Shown piece by piece: positions 23,206-30,801 of a DNA stretch of 40,008 nt. A program made the translations under genes and the position numbers. Source of the stretch: Actinomycetes bacterium. Its GTDB lineage: Bacteria > Actinomycetota > Actinomycetes > Actinomycetales > Dermabacteraceae. The notes under the pieces were generated by a model, which made no database searches, was not told the origin of the DNA, and worked only from the letters and a program-made list of their open reading frames with translations. The stretch covers positions 1 to 40,008 of the forward strand of contig JAEWEZ010000009.1 of assembly GCA_023389045.1 (NCBI GenBank). The letters run 5' to 3'. Numbering within the stretch: position 1 is the stretch's first letter; each line of letters opens with the position of its first letter.

Positions 23206-25095
23206 TCAGGCCGTGATCCCGAGCCGTTCCCGATCCACCGGATACAGCGCCGGCTGCTCGCTCACGTAACGACGGGCCTCGTCCACCACGCAGCCGCCCA
23301 GTCGGTGCAGCTCATTGCCGAGCGATCCTGCGATATGCGGCGTGATCGACACATAGGGCGCATCCCAGATCGGATCATCCGCGGCCAGGTCATCGTGTAC
23401 GTCGAGCACCGCCGCGATCCGCCCCGAGCACACCTCACGTCGGAGCGCGTCGAGGTCCACGAGCACGGGCCGCGCGGTGTTGATGAGCGTCGCGCCGTCG
23501 GGCATGGCCGCGAGCAGATCGGCGCTGACCATCCCCTGGGTGCTGGGCAGGTCGGGGGCATGAATGCTGACCACATCGCAGTGCTGGAACATCTCGGGCA
23601 GGTCCACGTGCCGGGCCCCGAGCTCGGCGGCATCCTGCGTGGTGATGTAGGGGTCGGCGATCCATACCTCGAGGTCAAAGCGCCGCAGTTGCTCTGCGAC
23701 GAGCTTCCCGATCCGGGACGCCCCGATCAGACCGATCCGCGCGCCGTGGTTCCCGCCCTCGTCCAGTCGCTGCGCCCCGGGCTGCCCCCGCAGGCGTCGA
23801 TGGTCGGCCTCGCAGCGCAGGGAGCGCTTCCCGGCGAGCAGGATCTGGGCGAGCGTGTATTCGGCGACGGGCACCGCATTCACCTCAGCGGTGCTGGTCA
23901 GGCGCAGTTCCTCTGACGTGAGAACCTCCGGCGTGGCAAGGAAACGCACGGTGCCGCCGGAGTGCAGGATGGCGCGCAGACGCGGCATACGGGCGCGGGT
24001 GGAAGCGTCGAGGAGGGGCGCGCCCCAGCCGGTGATGAGCACCTCCACGCCGGCGAGTTCAGCTTCGGACACTTCGGCATAGGAGGTCACGACCCGGTCG
24101 GGGTCAACGTCGAGGTGGGTGGTGAGTTGGGTGCGGAGGTCTGCGGTCCACAGCAATGCGGGCAGGTCGGGCTGCATGGCGAGGAGCGCCCGGGGTTTTT
24201 CTGGCGCGCCCTCCTGCGCCCGGGGTTTTTCGGGCACGTCCTCAGGGGGCCGACGGGTTTCGGTCCCCGTGGTTTCCGTCCGCAGGGCCACACCCCCGTC
24301 GGCACGATTCCCGACCACCGCGCCCTCCCCAGCCCGGATCAGCTCGCGCAGAGTGCGCGCCTCCTGCGCGAGGAGCCGCGGATCATCCCCGGGCACGAAC
24401 TCCAGAAGCGCATCGTGATCGCGCCCGCTGCGGGCGAGCACCGCGAACACTCCGCGCCAGAGCTCCGCGCGCTCCGCAAGCGGCAGACGCTCGATGGTGG
24501 GCCACCACGCAAAAACATGCACCGTGCTGACCTGCGGCAATAGCGCCTCCAGGTCCGCTAGGGCCTGCTGATCGCCCTGCCCCACATTCGGCTGCCAGTA
24601 GGTGCGCAGGCCCTCCATCCCCTCGGCGTGAAGCAACGCGAGGGAGGAGCCGAGGCAGTCGGTGAGGGTGCCGCGGTGATGCTCGAGCCCGATCTCCAGC
24701 CCGTACTCGGCGGCCATCTGCACCGCCTCCCGTAGCCGCGTAGTCACCCGGGCACGCTGCTCTGGGCTGCTTTCGACGGACCCCGCGGAGCCTGCCCAGA
24801 CGCGCAGACGGGGTGCGCCGAGGGCGCGCGCCGCTTCCAGCGCCTTACGCACCTCGGCGCGGCAGATCTCGTCCTCTTCGGCATCAAAGCGCAGGTAGGT
24901 GCCGTAGGAGGCGACGGCAAGGCCAGCCGCGCGGGTCAGTTCACCAAGGCGAGTGACTGTCGCGAGGTCGTGCGCGGGAGCGTGAACGTCGGCGCCCCAT
25001 TCGATGGCCTCGAGGCCGGCGTCCCGCGCGAGGGCGATGACCTCCTCGACGGGCAGGTCGCGGTAGGTGACGGAGCACAGTCCGGGTCGGATCAC
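23206..25095 (-). CDS. fusion of a xylose-isomerase-like TIM barrel with a D-2-hydroxyacid dehydrogenase
   Basis: A 629-residue two-enzyme chain. Residues 1-255 resemble sugar phosphate isomerase/epimerase TIM barrels (GLCSVTYRDLPVEEVIALARDAGLEAIEWG, later IGLEHHRGT and VHVFAWW). Residues 258-305 are a Pro/Glu linker with PEKPRA twice. Residues 308-629 are a D-2-hydroxyacid dehydrogenase with NAD motif GLIGASRIGK (455-464), Arg542 in NTARP and His587 in TPHIAG. The usual catalytic Glu of LDVxxxEP is absent: the segment reads LDVHDDLAADDP and is about two residues short there. GTG 25095 follows AAGGAGGA. The two halves are normally separate proteins, and a shared pathway acting on a sugar acid or keto-sugar is possible. 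It lies 204 bases downstream of ornithine cyclodeaminase on the same strand. Confidence 0.85.
   Translation of the reverse strand: MIRPGLCSVTYRDLPVEEVIALARDAGLEAIEWGADVHAPAHDLATVTRLGELTRAAGLAVASYGTYLRFDAEEDEICRAEVRKALEAARALGAPRLRVWAGSAGSVESSPEQRARVTTRLREAVQMAAEYGLEIGLEHHRGTLTDCLGSSLALLHAEGMEGLRTYWQPNVGQGDQQALADLEALLPQVSTVHVFAWWPTIERLPLAERAELWRGVFAVLARSGRDHDALLEFVPGDDPRLLAQEARTLRELIRAGEGAVVGNRADGGVALRTETTGTETRRPPEDVPEKPRAQEGAPEKPRALLAMQPDLPALLWTADLRTQLTTHLDVDPDRVVTSYAEVSEAELAGVEVLITGWGAPLLDASTRARMPRLRAILHSGGTVRFLATPEVLTSEELRLTSTAEVNAVPVAEYTLAQILLAGKRSLRCEADHRRLRGQPGAQRLDEGGNHGARIGLIGASRIGKLVAEQLRRFDLEVWIADPYITTQDAAELGARHVDLPEMFQHCDVVSIHAPDLPSTQGMVSADLLAAMPDGATLINTARPVLVDLDALRREVCSGRIAAVLDVHDDLAADDPIWDAPYVSITPHIAGSLGNELHRLGGCVVDEARRYVSEQPALYPVDRERLGITA
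24186..24231. repeat. 30-bp direct repeat in the fusion linker
   Basis: GCGCCCGGGGTTTTTC occurs at 24186-24201 and 24216-24231, within an approximate 30-bp tandem duplication. On the coding strand it gives the repeated peptide PEKPRA. A GGCCGACGGG motif follows at 24248. Confidence 0.8.
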
Positions 25096-25299
25096 GGCGG
25101 TTCCTCCTTCGAGCGGCCCAGCGCAGCGGGGGTCTCGCGGCAAGCCCTCTCACAAGCACTTTGGCATGTACTGCGGCATCAACGGTGCCACGCACACGGC
25201 CATACCCGCTGCCATGCGCAACGGCGGGCACACAGACGGACGTTGCCCATTGTCCCCCGGGAGGGACGACGGGCGGCGTCGCGGCGTGCGGTCAGCGCG

Positions 25300-26322
25300 T
25301 CAGGCCTGCTTGGCGACGAGCTGGAAGAGATCCTTGGGGTCCGACGGGTCGGCGATCAGGTCGATCGAGGTGACGGCGTCGGTGCCGTGGAGCTGGTCGT
25401 ACAGGTAGGAGAGGGCGGTGAAGTCCTCGATGGCGAAGCCGACGGAGTCGAAGACGGTCACGCCGCTCTCGCTGGTGCGCCCGGGGGCCTGCCCGGTGAT
25501 GACCTCCCAGAGTTCGGTGACGGGGAAGTCCGCGGGGCGCTGCTGAATTTCGCCCTCGATGCGGGTCTGCGGGGTGAACTCGACGAAGACACCCTGGGCC
25601 TGGTCGAGGATCGCACCATCGAGCTCGGTCTTGCCGGGGCAGTCGCCACCGATCGCGTTGATGTGGGCGTCCTCGGGCACGTCGCCGGCCTGCAGCACGG
25701 TGGCGTTGCGCTTATCGGCGGTGCAGGTGGTGATCACGTCGGCGCCCTTGGCCGCATCGGCGGCGCTGGAGGCGCGGTAGACGTTGAAGCCGAGCTTCTC
25801 GGCGTGCAGGGTGAAGGAATCCATGGTGCTCGGGTCGGTGTCGAAGATCCGCAGGTCTTCAATGCCGAGTTCGGCGCGCAGGCCCAGCGCCTGGAAGGGA
25901 GCCTGGCATCCGGTGCCGATGAGGGCGGCCACGGTGGAGTCCCGGCGGGCCAGGTGACGGGCGGCGAGGGCGGAGGTGGCGGCGGTGCGCAGCGCGGTCA
26001 GCAGGGTCATTTCGCTGATCATGATCGGGTAGCCGTTGTGCACTTCCGCGAGGGCGCCGAAGGCGGTCACGGTCTGGTAGCCGCGGCTGGGGTTGGAGGG
26101 GTGCCCGTTAACGAACTTGAAGCCGTAGCGTTCCGCGTCCGCAGCGGGCATCAGTTCGATGACGCCGTCGGGGGAGTGGCTGGCGATGCGGGCCTGCTTC
26201 TCGAAGTCCTTCCAGCGTCCGAAGTCCTCTTCGAGCCGGTCGGTGATCTCCTTGATGACGGTCTGGGGGCCACGGCGGGCCACCCAACGGGAAAGGGCCT
26301 CGACGCCCACGAAGTCGGTCAT
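25300..26322 (-). CDS. ocd: ornithine cyclodeaminase
   Basis: A 340-residue member of the ornithine cyclodeaminase/mu-crystallin family, which converts L-ornithine to L-proline and ammonia with bound NAD. The substrate-binding region contains RYGFKFVNGHPSNP (Lys69 is the expected carboxylate-binding lysine). The Rossmann motif is IGTGCQAPFQ (135-144), and Asp227 lies in GGDCPGKTEL, where the catalytic acid is found. These features match true cyclodeaminases better than alanine dehydrogenases or tauropine-type relatives. ATG 26322 is preferred over the upstream start because GAGGAGGTGA lies just before it. The fusion dehydrogenase follows on the same strand. Confidence 0.88.
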   Translation of the reverse strand: MTDFVGVEALSRWVARRGPQTVIKEITDRLEEDFGRWKDFEKQARIASHSPDGVIELMPAADAERYGFKFVNGHPSNPSRGYQTVTAFGALAEVHNGYPIMISEMTLLTALRTAATSALAARHLARRDSTVAALIGTGCQAPFQALGLRAELGIEDLRIFDTDPSTMDSFTLHAEKLGFNVYRASSAADAAKGADVITTCTADKRNATVLQAGDVPEDAHINAIGGDCPGKTELDGAILDQAQGVFVEFTPQTRIEGEIQQRPADFPVTELWEVITGQAPGRTSESGVTVFDSVGFAIEDFTALSYLYDQLHGTDAVTSIDLIADPSDPKDLFQLVAKQA

Positions 26323-26508
26323 GCCGTTCACCTCCTCGCACCGGGACATCCCGTGCGCTCATTGGTTCATGCGATCTACCTGCGACGATGCACAGATCTC
26401 GCTCAATGTACGGGGCGCCTGAGGGGGTATGTACAGGAAAAAAGACGGCCCGTGTATCAGATCACGGACAGTTCGTGAATTTCCTCAAAGGTTCAAGGAA
26501 CGTGGGGG

Positions 26509-26985
26509 TTAGCCCAGCCCCGTCGGCCCCGCCATCGACGCCCACTGCCCCAGCACATCCTCGATCCGCCCATGTACGCGCACATCGGCCCGATCATCTG
26601 CGCGCGTCGGCCCCTGATTGACGATGACCACCTCGGCCCCCTGCCGCTGCGCAGCCCGCACAAAACGCAACCCCGACTGCACCGTGAGGCTCGACCCGAG
26701 CACCAGTAGCCCGCGCGCCCGCTCCACCGCCTCGAAAGCCCGCGCGACCACGGCCCGATCGGCGCTTTCCCCGAAAAAGACCACATCGGGTTTGAGAACT
26801 CCGCCGCAAAGCGAGCACGGCGGGTAGCAGAAATCGTGGGTGCGATCCACTTCCGCATCACCATCGGGGGCATGCTCCGCATCGGCCACGAGCTGCTCAA
26901 GCCGCGAGGCAAAATCCGGGTTCATCGCCAGCAGACGCTCATGGTGGGCGCTGCGATCCAGCCGCGCCGCGCTCAGCTCACCTCG
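26509..26985 (-). pseudogene. C-terminal half of a sirtuin (NAD-dependent deacylase)
   Basis: From about 26985 the minus strand encodes ERLLAMNPDFASRLEQL, then the second zinc-cysteine pair YPPCSLCGG, LKPDVVFFGE, the LLVLGSSLTVQSG loop and VVIVNQGPTRADDRADVRVHG, all typical of the C-terminal half of actinobacterial Sir2 proteins. The N-terminal Rossmann part with GAGxS, the QNxDxLH catalytic histidine and the first zinc cysteines are absent. Upstream DNA is the end of the peptidase-like gene, whose stop (26973-26975) lies inside the remnant. ATG 26925 could start a 138-residue fragment, but it could not bind NAD properly. The final residues GPTGLG are encoded by a GGCCGACGGG motif. Confidence 0.8.
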
Positions 26986-27992
26986 TCCTCACTGACAGTC
27001 CACACATTGCAGGTGGCGAGGTCGCCCTGGGAGTCCAAGCCGCGCCTGAACCACTCCGCGATGGTTTCGCCCTTGTAGTCGAACGGTGGTTCTGAGCCCT
27101 TGTGGGCGGCGGGGTCCAGGTACCGATCGCGGTAGGAACCGGTGGGCTGAACCTCCTGTGGCAGCACCGACACGGACGCCATCGCAATGCACCGCGCCTG
27201 GAAGTTCCAGCGGTGAATCGCCATTCGCTCTTCCTCGGCCAGGCCCGCGTTCTTGTATTTATCCATCAGGTAGTTGGCGTAGATACTCACCGAGCTCTGC
27301 CACAGCATCGCCTGGGTCACGTAGTAGCTCAGGCCCGCCACCGCGGCGGCCTTCAGCTCGGCAACGGTGGTGGGCTCTGCCTTCCAGCTGGTTGTCACCG
27401 GCCAGTAGATGGTGTTGTCGAGATTGCACATGCGCGGGGAGTCCTTGCGGAAGGTATCCGCTGTGCAGCGGCTTCCCTGTGGTGCTGCGCCCTCAAAAAC
27501 AACGACTCGAGGCATGCTCCATCCGAGATTGCGATCTGACATCGCTCCCGCCCACACCTGGTCCAGGCAGCCGGCAGCGGCGTTGAGCAGATCTTGCAGC
27601 TGTTCCTTCGTGGGATTGAGGGGTGCGTCTGGGAGGGCGCAGGTTCCCACTCGGGGCAAAGAGCCGCTGGTGATGGGGTTATCGGCAAGTATGGCGCGAA
27701 TCTGCCCCGGGCCTACCGGGGGAGTTTCATCGGGCGCGATGACCTCGAAGGTAGGGGAGGGCTCGTCCGTGACCGTCGCAGTGCCGCTCGTGGATGTGCT
27801 CTCGGATTCGGTGGGGGCGCCACTCGTGGATTCGCTGGCCGCGGGGCCGGCATTGTTCTTGACCAGCACGAGGTAGCCCACGCCACCGATGATGCTCAGC
27901 AGCAAGGCAAGGATGCAGCCCACCGCCAGAACGACCGTGATCCACAGGCCCGCGCGAGACTTCTGCTGCGATTGACCATTTGGGTCCGACAT
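26973..27992 (-). CDS. zinc-metallopeptidase-like membrane protein lacking zinc ligands (YpfJ family)
   Basis: A 339-residue protein with a short cytoplasmic start, one membrane helix (about 16-44), a Ser/Thr-rich spacer and an extracellular domain. The domain matches neutral zinc metallopeptidases (YpfJ type): VVVFEGAAPQGSRC, MCNLDNTIYWP, and the closing ETIAEWFRRGLDSQGDLATCNVW all align. Where the family has HEVGHH this protein has GLSYYV, and ELQAD is NFQAR, so all zinc ligands appear lost while the structural cysteines remain. It is thus probably a non-catalytic binding protein, if functional. GAGGGGGAG precedes ATG 27992. Its 3' end overlaps the sirtuin remnant. Confidence 0.78.
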   Translation of the reverse strand: MSDPNGQSQQKSRAGLWITVVLAVGCILALLLSIIGGVGYLVLVKNNAGPAASESTSGAPTESESTSTSGTATVTDEPSPTFEVIAPDETPPVGPGQIRAILADNPITSGSLPRVGTCALPDAPLNPTKEQLQDLLNAAAGCLDQVWAGAMSDRNLGWSMPRVVVFEGAAPQGSRCTADTFRKDSPRMCNLDNTIYWPVTTSWKAEPTTVAELKAAAVAGLSYYVTQAMLWQSSVSIYANYLMDKYKNAGLAEEERMAIHRWNFQARCIAMASVSVLPQEVQPTGSYRDRYLDPAAHKGSEPPFDYKGETIAEWFRRGLDSQGDLATCNVWTVSEDEVS

Positions 27993-28163
27993 TGACTCCC
28001 CCTCGCTACAGTTCTTCTCTGCCGAAGAATAGCCGGTCATCAGCAATTTTGAGCAGAGAGGTGCGCAGGTCGGCAGGGTGGAGGGTATCTCGTGCGCTCC
28101 GGGGTTCAGAGCCGAGGAAAATGCGTCGGGCACGTAAGCGGGCTCGTAAATGGGCACGGAAAG

Positions 28164-28201
28164 CAGACCCAAAAATCAGACCCAAACATCAGCCCCAAAA
28201 T
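28164..28201. repeat. 13-bp A/C-rich tandem repeat (three units)
   Basis: CAGACCCAAAAAT, CAGACCCAAACAT and CAGCCCCAAAAT follow one another upstream of the peptidase-like gene and downstream of the tRNA terminator. No function is evident. Confidence 0.75.
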
Positions 28202-28232
28202 CAGGCGCTGGAATCGGGACCCATGAGACCAC

Positions 28233-28278
28233 AAAAAACCTCAGCCGCGGCACCCGATCAACGGGGCCGCGGCTGAGG
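28233..28278 (-). terminator. intrinsic terminator of tRNA-Ser
   Basis: On the minus strand CCTCAGCCGCGGC and GCCGCGGCTGAGG form a perfect 13-bp stem with a 14-base loop, followed by TTTTTT. It lies directly downstream of the tRNA. Confidence 0.9.
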
Positions 28279-28285
28279 CTCTCGG

Positions 28286-28370
28286 CGGAGGATGGGGGAT
28301 TTGAACCCCCGAGGGCGTTAACCCAACACGCGTTCCAGGCGTGCGCCATAGGCCGCTAGGCGAATCCTCC
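28286..28370 (-). tRNA. tRNA-Ser(GGA)
   Basis: The minus strand folds as a type II tRNA. Acceptor stem GGAGGAT/ATCCTCC, anticodon stem CACGC/GCGTG with loop CTGGAAC (anticodon GGA, reading UCC), a long variable arm with GGG/CCC, and T arm GGGGG-TTCAAAT-CCCCC. The long variable arm is the serine identity mark. CCA is not encoded. It has its own promoter and terminator. Confidence 0.95.
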
Positions 28371-28391
28371 AGCGCTCTTGCGAGCACAGAC

Positions 28392-28397
28392 ACTCTA
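28392..28397 (-). promoter_or_regulatory. -10 box of tRNA-Ser
   Basis: TAGAGT on the minus strand lies 21 bases before the mature tRNA 5' end. The -35 is not clear. Confidence 0.5.
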
Positions 28398-28549
28398 CCC
28401 GATAGGCCGCGTGCAGTGCGAACCGCTTGACCGAGGTCACAGGGTTGCGGTTACGGCACAGTCGCTGCGGCTAGAAGAGCGGCTCTGCCCAGCCAGCTCG
28501 TGGCTCCGGCCGGGCGGAGCATCTCACCCCGCAGTGGGGGGGGTGCGGT

Positions 28550-28654
28550 TCAGTCCTGTTCGGGGTGCTTGAGGATATTTGCGATGGCGAGGCCGAGGCC
28601 TCCCCACACGGTGATGATGGCGATGCTCATCATGATGATTGCGGAGACAGACAC
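28550..28654 (-). CDS. metS: MetS, small subunit of the methionine/alanine importer
   Basis: A 34-residue single-helix protein reading MSVSAIIMMSIAIITVWGGL at its N-terminus, followed by GLAIANILKHPEQD. In Corynebacterium the two-gene MetP-MetS system imports methionine and alanine with sodium, and MetS is a tiny protein of this form with the same SAIxMM...WGGL pattern. The start is GTG 28654 with AGGAGG five bases upstream. It lies 135 bases downstream of the metP-like gene on the same strand. An 8-G run lies just past the stop. Short genes of this size are easily missed in annotation. Confidence 0.88.
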   Translation of the reverse strand: MSVSAIIMMSIAIITVWGGLGLAIANILKHPEQD

Positions 28655-28741
28655 GGGAACCTCCTGTGGTCAGGGGCGAAAGGATCGATGGGGCCGACGG
28701 GGCCGTCGCTGCGCATGCGCCGGCGGGGCCGCGGGGGTGAG

Positions 28742-28773
28742 GGGCCGACGGGGCGGGGTGCCACCGTCGGCCC
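28742..28773. other. hairpin built from the GGCCGACGGG motif between metP and metS
   Basis: GGGCCGACGG (28742-28751) and CCGTCGGCCC (28764-28773) form a perfect 10-bp stem in the metP-metS spacer. It may lower or stabilise expression of the downstream small subunit. Confidence 0.55.
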
Positions 28774-28789
28774 ACCCAGGGGGAGAGCG

Positions 28790-30424
28790 TTAGCGGTCGC
28801 CGGGGGCGCGCAGCTCATGCGGGGTGACATGCTCGGGGCCCTCCAAGCCGCTGCCCGCCACCGCCTCCGGGGCGATGTCGTCACCATCGGAGTCCGGACG
28901 GTTCAGGTTCGAACCGGCAGGCCACGGCAGGAGCGAGAGCACCACGCCGATGACCACGAGGGATGCCGCCATCAGCCAGCCGAAGACCAGGTTGAACCAG
29001 CTCGGGTAACCCGAGTAGCTCTCGCCCGAACCGACCAGCGCGTTGGTGCTCATGATGAGCGTGACCGTGAGAACCAGCGGGGAGATGACACCGACGAAGA
29101 GCATCCACATGCCACCGACCTGGAAGGAACCCTTCTGGTTCAGATGGTCGCGGAGCGTGGGCAGGCCGCGCACCATGTAGGTGGCAACGACGGTGGCCAC
29201 GAGCGCCACCGCGACGATGCCGTACTGGTTCACCCAGTTATCGAGCACATCCAGCAGGGCGAGCCCCATCGTGGTGGGGAACAGCAGCGTGGAGATCAGA
29301 GCCAGGGGGATGCCCACGCCGAGGGTGGCGGGCATGCGCTCGAGGCCGAACTTGTCCTGGAAGGCGGAGATCACCACCTCGACGATAGAGACGAGCGAGG
29401 TGAAGCCAGCCACCACCAGGGAGCCGAAGAAGAGCACGCCGATCAGAGCGCCACCGGGGGCTTCACCGATGATCGTCGGGAACGCGACGAAGGCGAGCAC
29501 CAGACCCGACTGGACCACCTCATCAACCTGCACGCCCTGCGCCTGCGCCATGAAACCGAGGGCCGAGAAAACACCGATGCCGGCGAGGATTTCGAAGCCC
29601 GAGTTGGAGAAGGCGACCACCAGACCGGAGCCGGTCAGGTCCGTGTTCTTCTTCAGATAGGAGGCGTAGGTGAGCATGATGCCGAAGGCCACGGAGAGGG
29701 AGAAGAAGATCTGACCGTAGGCGGCAACCCAGACGCCCGGCTGCATGAGGGCAGCCCAGTTCGGGGTGAACAGGGTGCTGAGGCCATCCAGGGAGCCGGG
29801 CAGCATGAGGGCGCGCACCACCAGCAGCACGAACATGACAACCAGCAGCGGAATGAAGATCATCGAGGACTTGGCCACGCCGTTTTGCACACCGAGGAGC
29901 ATGACGGCGAGCACGGCGATCCAGACCAGAGCCACCGAGATGAGCACCGGGGTGACGTAGTCGAAGGTGACGGTGACGTCGTTGCCTTCGAGGGCCTGGG
30001 TGAAGGATCCGAAGAAGCCGCCGGCGTCATCACCCCAGCGGATATCGAGGGAGAAGATCGTGTAGTTCGCGGCCCAGGCGATGATCAGGGCGTAGTAGAC
30101 GGCGATGACGATGCAGATCAGCACCTGCCACCAGCCGACGAACTCGGTCCAGCGCTTCATACGCCGCCAGGCGAGCGGCGCCGATCCGCGCCAGCGGTGC
30201 CCGATCGCATAGTCCAGGAAGAGCAGCGGGATACCCGCGGTGAAGAGGGCAACCAGGTAGGGGAGGATGAAGGCGCCGCCGCCGTTGTCATAGGCGATAG
30301 CGGGGAAACGCCAAATATTGCCCAGGCCCACGGCGGAGCCGATGGCGGCAAAGATAAAGGCGCTGCGGCCGGCGAAGGAACCGCGGCGGGCGCCGGCGTG
30401 TGGCGCGGTGTCGGTGGTGGTCAT
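28790..30424 (-). CDS. metP: MetP-like sodium-dependent methionine/alanine transporter (NSS family)
   Basis: A 544-residue neurotransmitter:sodium symporter with the LeuT fold (about 11-12 helices). The first helix carries AIGSAVGLGNIWRFPAIAYDNGG, the sodium and substrate site shared by the family, and FFSLSVAFGIMLTYASYL is the helix 6-7 region. It is followed by metS, as in corynebacterial metPS, which supports methionine/alanine as substrates. ATG 30424 has GGAG six bases upstream, and the longer frame has no support. The C-terminal tail is acidic and cytoplasmic. The gene diverges from the M20-abgT pair. Confidence 0.92.
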   Translation of the reverse strand: MTTTDTAPHAGARRGSFAGRSAFIFAAIGSAVGLGNIWRFPAIAYDNGGGAFILPYLVALFTAGIPLLFLDYAIGHRWRGSAPLAWRRMKRWTEFVGWWQVLICIVIAVYYALIIAWAANYTIFSLDIRWGDDAGGFFGSFTQALEGNDVTVTFDYVTPVLISVALVWIAVLAVMLLGVQNGVAKSSMIFIPLLVVMFVLLVVRALMLPGSLDGLSTLFTPNWAALMQPGVWVAAYGQIFFSLSVAFGIMLTYASYLKKNTDLTGSGLVVAFSNSGFEILAGIGVFSALGFMAQAQGVQVDEVVQSGLVLAFVAFPTIIGEAPGGALIGVLFFGSLVVAGFTSLVSIVEVVISAFQDKFGLERMPATLGVGIPLALISTLLFPTTMGLALLDVLDNWVNQYGIVAVALVATVVATYMVRGLPTLRDHLNQKGSFQVGGMWMLFVGVISPLVLTVTLIMSTNALVGSGESYSGYPSWFNLVFGWLMAASLVVIGVVLSLLPWPAGSNLNRPDSDGDDIAPEAVAGSGLEGPEHVTPHELRAPGDR

Positions 30425-30801
30425 GTCTGCTCCGGATGGTGGGGACGGGACGCTCGCGCGCCCGCGGGAGAAACGGGACAGTAAAGGGTGACCGTAAGGT
30501 AAGACGCTCCGGGGTGGGCGACTAGAATGCGCCGGATATCGGACAGATGGTGACGGTGAGGTCACAACCGGGCCGCGATGCTGGCCAGCGGGGGCAGTCT
30601 CGCCCATGCTGTACCGGAACCGGGCGAGGGGCGCACCCCGCACGGACCCGCCCTCGCGCATCGAGGCGCGAGAACACTGCCCACGCGCCCCGCTCGCCTC
30701 GCCGTCGAGACGGCACGCCCCGCCGCTGCCGCGGCACCGTACCCGACCAGGTGGCGCTACCCCGCACCGGAAGCGCCGCCCGTAGACGAAGGAGAGTAGA
30801 C
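30425..30801. other. divergent promoter region between metP and the M20 gene
   Basis: A 377-bp spacer with no supported gene. TAGAAT at 30523-30528 is a possible plus-strand -10, which would leave a ~270-base leader before the M20 gene. TAAAGGGTGACCGTAAGGT just upstream contains short related blocks that might bind a regulator of metP. No known riboswitch pattern is recognised. Confidence 0.45.

Noticed and set aside
28310..28360. Phage attachment site in tRNA-Ser
   Set aside because: No integrase gene and no second copy of the tRNA 3' end was seen in the window.
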